This document shows, in pieces, positions 1 through 6,839 of a stretch of 11,025 nt of DNA (its first letter is position 1; every line of letters begins with the position of its first letter). Location of the stretch: assembly GCA_018398765.1 (NCBI GenBank), contig JAHBMJ010003415.1, positions 1 to 11,025 on the forward strand, in the 5' to 3' direction. The stretch comes from Chromera velia (Eukaryota > Sar > Chromeraceae). Under the pieces are notes generated by a model. That model was not told the DNA's origin. It made no database searches and saw only the letters and a program-made list of their open reading frames with translations. A program made the translations under genes and the position numbers.

Positions 1-1897
1 CCCTCAGTGTCCCTACCGACCAAGAGGGGCTGCTCAGACCCTCCGGCAAGCAGACGGAAAGGTCCCCCTGAGGCATCCGATGTGTCCACCCTCACGACCT
101 GTCCATCGAATGTCGCGATAGTGAATCTTCCCTGGGCAGACCGTTCCACGACAATCGACCTCCCGTCCCGGTCCCGGCCAGGAGCAAATGGAAGTTCAAT
201 CCCATCCGCACCCCTCAAGGCAGAACTGACTGCATCTGCACGGGCAACCTCGTACGTGGCGCCTGACGTGTCTGCACCCAGGACGGTTCCGTTCTCAAAC
301 CTCAGAGGGAGCCCTCGTCTGTCCCTGTCGATGATTGTTGGGGCTCCCTCTCTGTCTCTTCCAACCACGCGGACCCGCTTCTTGCCGTCCTGGTCGGTCC
401 TCACCTGCACACATGGCCTCATGCAAAGAAATGAAAACGATATCGCATGGAAAGTGAACTGCAGCATTTTCTTCCGATTGTCGTGACTCCTTTATTGCAC
501 ATGCAGAGTCATGTGGAATGTCGAAGAAAGTCTCTCTCATTGGTTTCTTGCAGTTTCTCTTCTTTTGGACGTGCACACTCAATGTAACAAACACACCGTC
601 CCAATCCCAACAAAAGGCTTCTTTTGGACGTGCACACTCAATGTAACAAACACACCGTCCCAATCCCAACAAAAGGCTTCTTTTGGATGTGCACACTCAA
701 TGTAACAAACACACCGTCCCAATCCCAACAAAAGGCTTCTTTTGGACGTGCACACTCAATGTAACAGACACACCGTCCCAATCCCAACAAAAGGGCTTCC
801 TCCCTGCCCCTACCGACACCCCAATCCTTCTTCACCCTTCCCTCACTGACCTGCACCATCACAGGACGGCCATGAGGATCTGATGCGAGAACCTCGATGT
901 CACCCCCGCCGCCTCCAAGCAGGCCCCCACTCCCGTCAGGCGTGGGCTCTGTGACCTGACCATACACCCTCTGCTGTCCCTCCTCATCCAAATCGTCATC
1001 CCCTCCCACCAAGAGAAGAACACCAGGCTCAGAGGGAAGCAGTCTCAACGGGTTGCCCTGTGCGTCTCGTGTCATTCTTCTCGTCTGCCCCTGGGGCCCT
1101 CTGGAGAAGACCACCAGGCCCCCCTCAGGGCGTCTCTCCACCACCAACGTCTCCCCTTGAGACCCTGTCCCAAGAACGAAAGGGGCGGCCGTGTCTTGGG
1201 GAATGGCCCGCCGAGGTGCCACCGTTGCTGCTGTGTACATTCTCCCTGTCTCGTCCCTTCCAACCAACATCGGTTCTCTCCCGTCATCTCCATCCTCGCC
1301 TTCGAGCAGCTTAAAGTCCCTCCCTGCTGCGTCATGCTCCAACAAACAAGGCGCATTCCGTTCGTCTCGGGTGAGGATCGTCATCTGACCCGCACTCCCT
1401 TTGCAGATCAGGACAGGCTTTCCGTCTGCATCCTTCGCAGCTCTGAATGGAGACCCTTCCTCATATGTGCCTACAGAGAAGGCACGACCAGCACCATTCC
1501 GACCTACGACCTCCATAAGGCCCTCATCAGTGCGGGAAGTAGAGAGCGGACGCCCTGTGGAGTCTGAATCGAGGATGAAGGGCAAACCCCTGGCGTCCCT
1601 ACCAATCACCAGGAGAACACCCCTGCTGTCCTTCTCAACGATGATCGGTTGGTTGTGAGGATCCCGACCGACCTCGAAGGCCAGAGGGTCTCCACACACA
1701 GCCACACGACGCACTGTGCCACCTGCCGAGCCAACAACCTCAATCAGCCCAGCGGGGTCTTTAGCGTGCCGGAGAGGAGCCCCCGTCTCGTCGGCAGACG
1801 CAACTCTCTGTGCCCCTCCAGACTCAACATAGAGGAGGTGGGGGTTCATCGTCTCGTCCAGAAAGACAATCACAGCGCGACCGCTGATGTCTCTCCC
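1..1897 (-). other. Protein repeat domain: nested ~76-95-residue units
   Basis: This is the C-terminal repeat region of the minus-strand gene, split by the intron at 850-405. Units begin near 1897 (GRDISGR), 1669 (GRDPHNQP), 1438 (AKDADGKP), 1168 (TGSQGETL), 883 (SDPHGRP, crossing the intron) and 179 (GRDRDGRS). The first two are 76 and 77 residues; later ones are about 86 to 95 through glycine/acid-rich insertions. A unit holds several DxxG turns about 10 to 11 residues apart, a GLxEVVG segment and a closing PFRA or similar (SPFRA, GSPFRA, GGPFRL). The spacing recalls YD/RHS-type beta repeats, but the tyrosines are missing and I claim no homology. At least five units plus a partial sixth are visible, and the array is not finished at the window edge. 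Confidence 0.65.
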
Positions 1898-2824
1898 TGC
1901 TCTGAAAGGCGACTCCTCCAATGCGTCCCGTGTGCCTCTGACGCCTTTTCCTAAGGGGGCAGGGGGGGCTTTTGGGTTACGCCGTGCGAACGCCCCGTCG
2001 AATTCGAGGGGTGCAAAGAGGTCCAGAGGGAGGCTCTCGAACGCCCCCGCACTCAGCCGTCTGTCCGCATCTGTCTCGTCCCACTCATCCCCTTCCACAG
2101 ACAGACGACGCTCCCCCACGATCTCCAGTGGCTTGAAAGATCGGGGCACCCCTGCTGCTTCCGGCACCCCTGGCAGCCCCACTTCCGGACTTTCCGCATC
2201 TGCGCCCGCCACACCCATCCCTGCCAAGCCCCCCGCCTCGAATTTCGCTCCCATTGCACCCAGTTGACTGCAGAGGGGAGGGCGAGGGGGAAAGAGGAAA
2301 GAATACAAAGTCAATAGTTGCCGGTATCAATTTCGATGCTCTGCTAATCTGATTCTTCCATCGTTGTTTTTGTACTGTTCGACGCAGTGCTTAATTTTCA
2401 GAGAAAAGAAACGACAATTTGGCCCCCTCCTCTGGACTTGACAGGGCGACCCTAATGACTGACTGACTGACCCTTTCACTGCGTCAACCCTGTCTCTCAA
2501 GGAGGTCACTGCCCTCTCCTCCAGTCTCTTCTTCGAAAAAGAGTAGGAGTACCCGTGCACGGCGCAGTCGCCCTCCCCTCCACTCGCACCTCCGCGCTTT
2601 GCAAATACCAGCCGAGGCGCCAGCAACCTGCATGCGGACACGCAGAGAGACAAGACAAATGGAGGCAATCAGGAATCCTGGCGTATGGAAAGCACTCAGA
2701 CAGAATGGCAGAAAGATGTGCAGGGGGCAGGGAGAACGATGAAGAGGCAGAAAGATTGGCCTAAAGACACCGAGAGAAACGGGAGACAAACGCAGAGGCA
2801 GACAGACATACACAAACACACACA

Positions 2825-2865
<41 letters not shown>

Positions 2866-4532
2866 GACTTTCTGATTGACTCACTCACTCTTTCATTTCA
2901 AGAAGTTGCGCTCTTGCTTCCTTGAGCGCGGCGATGTCGTCTGAAGGAGACCCGTTCTCAATTGCCTTTTGGAGAAGGCTGAGGGAAGGAGGGAGACAGA
3001 GAGAGGGAGAGAAGAAGAGGAAAATTCTTACGTATAATCAAATTAGAGGGATGTTTCGGAGATATATGGAACGATCCATGGAGACAGTCCAAACAGTGCT
3101 CAGTTTTCAAACGCAATACAAAAGAAGGGTCACTTGATAACTCCGTGTCTTCCTGATGAGCAGGTCACTGATTGTGTGGGTGCCTGTTTGACCTTTCTTT
3201 GCATGTCACTGGAGAACATTGACCTTCTCTTCCTAGCTTCAACTCTCTCTGTACGTTTTCTCTTCGGAACAGATACGAAAGCCCTTTGGAAGAAAGCAAA
3301 GGAAAAGCTTGACTCATTGAAGAAGAACAAGACAAACAGGTAAATCACTGACTTACTGACTGACTCTGTGAGCTTCTGCACCTCGCTCTCTGCCCTCTGC
3401 AGTTCGTCCAAGCTGAGGTATTCTGGGGTACTGCCGTCAGCGAAGAGGGTCCTGCGTTGGAGGGAGGGATCAGTCATTCGAGGGGGGAGGAAGGGAAGGA
3501 TACACAATGCAGCCAGAGACAGAGATTCGTACCCCGTCCACTTACATCGTATGTGTGTGAGAGAGGGAGAGAGAGAAAGAAAGAGGGACACAAGGAGCCT
3601 GACCGTCAGCTGGACTTTCTCCTCTGAGATGTGCGTCACGAGCTGACTGTACTTTCTTTGTTTCTCCCTTTTTGTTTTTTTTTTTTTCTTTCTTTCTTTC
3701 TTTCTGTCTGTCTGTCTGCCTGCCTGCCTGCCTGCCTGCCTGTCTGTCTGTCTGTCTGTCTGTCTGCTCGACTGACTGTTGGAGTGAGGAGATGAGCTCC
3801 ACCGCCTTCCCAAGGTCAAACCGGGCAGGTTCCCCGAGAGAGGGACCCTCAAGGGGCCTGCAGGTTGGGAAGGAGACAGGCAGGGCAGTCAGGCACACTC
3901 TGAAAGAGCAGAGTCACTCCCTCTAACCTCACGAAGGAGCAACGAGCAATACGTTCTCCCTGCCGTCCGCAAAACGGACAGAAGAGAAACAGATCAAGCA
4001 CGACTTCGCTCAAAAGGAGGATCTCTGATGAAGCATGCAGCCCCCCGAACAAGAACAATGTGGATGGATGGATGGACAGGTCACTGCCGTCTATGATCCC
4101 CCCTCCCGTGCCTCTCTTCGTCTTCTCACTGTGACTGACTGACCACTCTCTCAACGCAATGAGCTCCTCCATATGTTTCTTCAGACCGTTCTCGCTTTTC
4201 GCAATGGAGCTGTCGTTGCTGCCAAAGTGGTTGATGACAGTGCAGGTGCCCAGGGGACCCCAACTGTCTAGGCCCAGAGGCACAATGCCCCCGAAGTACT
4301 TCTTCGCGATCTCCAATCGTCTTTCGTGTGTGGTGGGGAGGCTGACCGATTGGTTGATGAAGGGCTTTGGTTTGAGTGGATGTGTAGTCTGGAAGGAGAC
4401 CGAAGAACGGAGGTTTGACATTTCCTTCTCCTCTGAAGGAGAAGCTCCTCTTCCCTTTGACATCTGGTGGGACGGAGAGCTCTTCCTGCTCCTGCCTCCT
4501 GTCCCTCCAGCTGCTTTCTTGTAGGACTGCAT
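1..4532 (-). CDS. Multi-exon gene: coiled-coil plus GRDxxGxP-repeat protein, family unknown (3' end off window)
   Basis: Proposed coding exons, in transcript order: 4532-4144, 3857-3777, 3646-3604, 3451-3365, 2978-2889, 2627-2472, 2267-851, 404-1 (continues beyond the edge). All introns are GT-AG. Codon phases agree at every junction except 3604/3451. The visible product is about 888 residues. The first exon (129 codons) is basic and Ser/Thr-rich, then holds KKYFGGIVPLGLDSWGPLG and ends in a helical stretch (GLKKHMEELIALREW). The small exons read like coiled coil (DELQRAESEVQKLTD, AALKEARAQLLEMKE, KKRLEERAVTSLRDRVDAVK). The large exon and the next carry repeated VGRDxxGxPxxLxxDxxGRP-type motifs. 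There is no obvious signal peptide or membrane segment. The start at 4532 is chosen because an acceptor (TTTTATCTACAG) lies 11 bases upstream and no in-frame ATG is seen in the putative leader exon. I do not recognise the family. The repeats suggest a beta-rich scaffold, which is inference. Reading frame and splice agreement make a real gene likely; exact ends are less sure. Confidence 0.72.
559..800. repeat. 59-base tandem repeat (about 4 copies) in an intron
   Basis: Copies begin at 559, 618, 677 and 736, with a short partial copy from about 795. The unit starts CTTCTTTTGGACGTGCACAC and ends in a CCAATCCCAACAAAAGG segment. Copies are nearly identical: the third has GATGTG for GACGTG and the fourth AACAGAC for AACAAAC. 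The array fills the middle of the 446-base intron 850-405 of the minus-strand gene. A 59-base period shifts the frame at each copy, so it is not a protein repeat. Open frames on both strands here are by-products. Confidence 0.93.
2815..2865. repeat. CA/GA dinucleotide microsatellite
   Basis: A (CA)n tract from about 2815 to 2842 passes directly into a (GA)n tract to 2865. It sits in the intron between exons 2978-2889 and 2627-2472 of the minus-strand gene, where the transcript reads (CT)n then (GT)n shortly after the donor. Confidence 0.95.
2979..3364 (-). other. Intron without further features
   Basis: This 386-base intron lies between exons 3451-3365 and 2978-2889 of the minus-strand gene. 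Its donor region reads GTCAGTCAGTAAGTCAG and its acceptor CCTTCCCTCAG. The phase-2 join across it gives QKLTD-LLQKAIENG. I see no other convincing exon on the minus strand and no repeat array. Confidence 0.55.
3675..3775. repeat. Compound tetranucleotide microsatellite (T, TTTC, TGTC, TGCC, TGTC)
   Basis: A T run (3675-3687) is followed by TTTC, TGTC, TGCC and again TGTC repeats to about 3766, then CTGACTGACTG-like sequence next to the exon end at 3777. It makes up most of the short intron 3776-3647. The transcript strand reads (CAGA)n/(CAGG)n/(GAAA)n, so the acceptor before exon 3646-3604 has a purine-rich, not pyrimidine-rich, upstream tract. Confidence 0.95.
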
Positions 4533-4543
4533 TCTTGGAAAGT

Positions 4544-4860
4544 CTGTAGATAAAATAGTTTCTTGTGTGTGTACAGATCTGAAGAGAAAACCTTGACTGA
4601 AATTCGTTCCACCAGTTGGTGTTCTCTTCGTGCCCGGGTTGTCGCCTCTGTGGTCACAAAGAGGCAATCTTCTTCTTCCCTCCCTCTATGCAAAGAAGAA
4701 ACGAACGAAGTCGCCACAAATAAGGAGCAGAGATCGACAAACAGTACAGCACCCTAGGCACCAACCGATTTACCCACCTGATGAGTTGAAAGCTACCAAC
4801 GTTTGCAAACTTCTGTGTCTGGTGGAGGCGATGAAGCATGCAGCTGTGAAATTCTTTCAC
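4544..4860 (-). other. Possible 5' leader exon and leader intron of the minus-strand gene
   Basis: On the minus strand, CAG/GTGGGTAAAT at 4778/4777 is a good splice donor, and TTTTATCTACAG ending at 4544 is a good acceptor 11 bases before the proposed ATG. Together they would remove a 234-base intron (4777-4544) from an untranslated leader. In the frame that would join the ATG, sequence upstream of the donor meets a stop without an ATG, so this exon is probably non-coding. The transcription start cannot be placed. Confidence 0.35.
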
Positions 4861-4903
4861 CTGACACCTGTAGAGGCCTTGGTCTCAAAGCGTCCACCTC
4901 GAT

Positions 4904-4943
4904 CAGTTTGGACGCGCTGAACCGAATACAGTTTGGACGCGCT
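4904..4943. repeat. 15-base direct repeat, 25 bases apart
   Basis: CAGTTTGGACGCGCT occurs at 4904-4918 and exactly again at 4929-4943. The copies lie in the divergent intergenic region, so a paired regulatory site is possible. Function is inference. Confidence 0.8.
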
Positions 4944-4991
4944 ATTGAAATAGATGTATACGACAAGAATACATATACTTCTGATGATGTG

Positions 4992-5011
4992 TATATATAT
5001 ATATATATATA
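4992..5011. repeat. TA dinucleotide microsatellite
   Basis: This is an uninterrupted (TA)10 run in the intergenic region, flanked by GTG and CGTG. Confidence 0.93.
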
Positions 5012-5478
5012 CGTGAATATTTATAAATCACGTGTACACTGCAGGAACCTAATTCGTGTATATACATTATTACCATATTATTACCGATACAGATGGATAC
5101 ATGCAGTGAGCGAGTTCGCATGCAGCTTTCGCGCGCTTTGCGCGCTCAGCTTTGAGATCTTTTAATTCTGACATTTAATTTCGGAGACGTACGCAGCTGG
5201 CACATGCATGAGAGGCAGACTGCAACAAGACCGGCCCTTATAAACAAAGAGATTCAGTGCCATGAGCCACGCAGGGTTCTTCCGTCACACCTGTACATAT
5301 ATCCAGTTGCTGAATAGACGGAGTCTTTCGGTCCAAAGAGGAAGCTGGGTACGTGCACGACAACAACCTTCTCGTTCTTCCTTCATTGAATTCAGGGAGG
5401 CGACAACTGTTGCACCACCGCGCTCATATATATTTGTACATCTACATGTATAGATTTGTGCATATATATTAGAAGTAG

Positions 5479-6808
5479 ATGAGAAGCGCTGGTTCGAAAA
5501 CGTCTTCCCTTGTTAGGGTCCTCCTCCTATTCGGTAAAGCCGTCGAGCTGTCCTCTGGAAATGGAGTGGAGGGGGGTGGGTTGCTGTGCGAGTCTGTGTT
5601 CATGGTTGGGCGTCACTGCGTAAGACGGGACTTTGACGGAGCCATGGAGAAGGTCGGCTACGAGAACTTCACAAGGTGAGCTCGTACGAGTACACAGAAA
5701 GAGACACAGAAGATGAGACCACCTGAGCGAAAAATAAGGAGACAGGAACTTTTTTGCTGCACTTAGAATGTGAGGACATGCGACGAAGAAAGCCTTTCAT
5801 CATGCACATATCCATGAATACATGCATGTACACGTACCATGCATGCATGCATCTGCTCTCCGCATTCTCTCCTTGCAGATACGACGATTTCAGTGAGTTG
5901 GAATTTCCCGATTGGGGGGTGCCTGACGGTCGGGATTGCCTCCCGAGGGGGCGGAGAATTTCTAAAAACTTCGGGGCTCGCATTCTCAACCGCGTTCCAG
6001 AAGGAGATGGGAAGTCGCCCCGATTCGTCAAGATCCTCTTTGACGAAGTCAGCAGAGACATTGACACAGCAAGCGACTACGCAAACGCCTTCCGTGTGGC
6101 TGGAGGTCTGGAGTTGGATGTTCAAGGCTCTCGCGTGTTGTTCGACCCCCTAGGCCGTGCAGAGGGGTGCAAGAAAGCAAAGAATCTGTCAGAACTCCGG
6201 AGAGAGCGCTGGAGCCGTGCTGGGGTCCCTGAGGACATAGACGTTTACTTGGACAGACTAGATGAGGTGATGGGGAGGGGTGCGGGGACAAGGAAGAGAC
6301 TGAGAGAACTGCCTGTAGATGTTCAGTTGAGTGTGGCATCTCGCATCTCTCAGTTGTTCCTCTTCCAGTTGGGGGGGGGGATTGAGCCTGCATGGGGGCG
6401 GCTGAAGGTCAGCTGAAAAAAGGTGTCTGGATTGATTGATTGGCTCGATCAGCTTTCATGTGTCGTAGAGGATAGTTGACGGAAATTGAGGCATGGTCGT
6501 CGGGGTTCCTTTTGGCCCCTCTGAAGATGAGTTGTCTAGATTTCTCCCTGTCTTTCCCAAAGGGCCTATTGCGTTCCTGTTTCAATCCTTCCACTCCCTG
6601 CCTTCAGAGGTGTTTCCGTTGCCTGGCATCCAATTGAATTAACCACGAGAGTTTCTTGTCATCTACACAACTCAACCACATGGCATTCCTGCCTGCCTAC
6701 CTGCCTTCATGCCTTCATGCCTGCCTGCCTGCCTACCTGCCAACCTGCCTTCATGCCTGCCTGCCTTCATGCCTGCCTGCCTGCCTCCCTGCCTGCCTGC
6801 CTGCCTGT

Positions 6809-6839
<31 letters not shown>

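Larger units (their letters stand above)
4780..5478. promoter_or_regulatory. Divergent intergenic region between the two gene starts
   Basis: The minus-strand gene leaves to the left and the plus-strand gene starts at 5479, so both promoters probably lie here. The region holds a 15-base direct repeat (4904-4918 and 4929-4943), a (TA)n tract (4992-5011), more TA-rich patches around 5425 and 5465, and a GCGCGC-TTT-GCGCGC hairpin at 5131-5145 overlapping TTTCGCGC at 5127. I see no convincing gene. Open frames through the TA tract are low-complexity. No transcription start or TATA box can be assigned. Confidence 0.45.

Noticed and set aside
559-800. CRISPR-like array (59-base repeats)
   Set aside because: The repeats are head to tail with no unique spacers, and the context is a eukaryotic intron.
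1887-2267. Plus-strand open frame over the large repeat exon, and similar ones at 1060-1658
   Set aside because: They are shadows of the 472-codon minus-strand exon, with no family resemblance of their own.
2922-3137. Plus-strand open frame beginning MSAAMSSEGDPFS
   Set aside because: It is antisense to exon 2978-2889, which joins in phase to both neighbours and reads as a helical segment.
3256-3341. Plus-strand exon-like segment reading TKALWKKAKEKLDSLKKNKTN, bounded by CAG and CAG/GTAAAT
   Set aside because: It lies inside an intron of the minus-strand gene, no partner exon on the plus strand could be found, and its lysine-rich reading is the mirror of a T/C-rich intron strand.
3542-3898. 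Minus-strand frames with TDRQTDRQAGRQAGRQTDRQ-like repeats
   Set aside because: This is translation of the CTGT/CTGC microsatellite. Real exon sequence stops at the donor at 3777.
4803-5165. Plus-strand open frame through the TA repeat
   Set aside because: It contains a (YI)n low-complexity stretch, has no splice partner and lies in the intergenic region.
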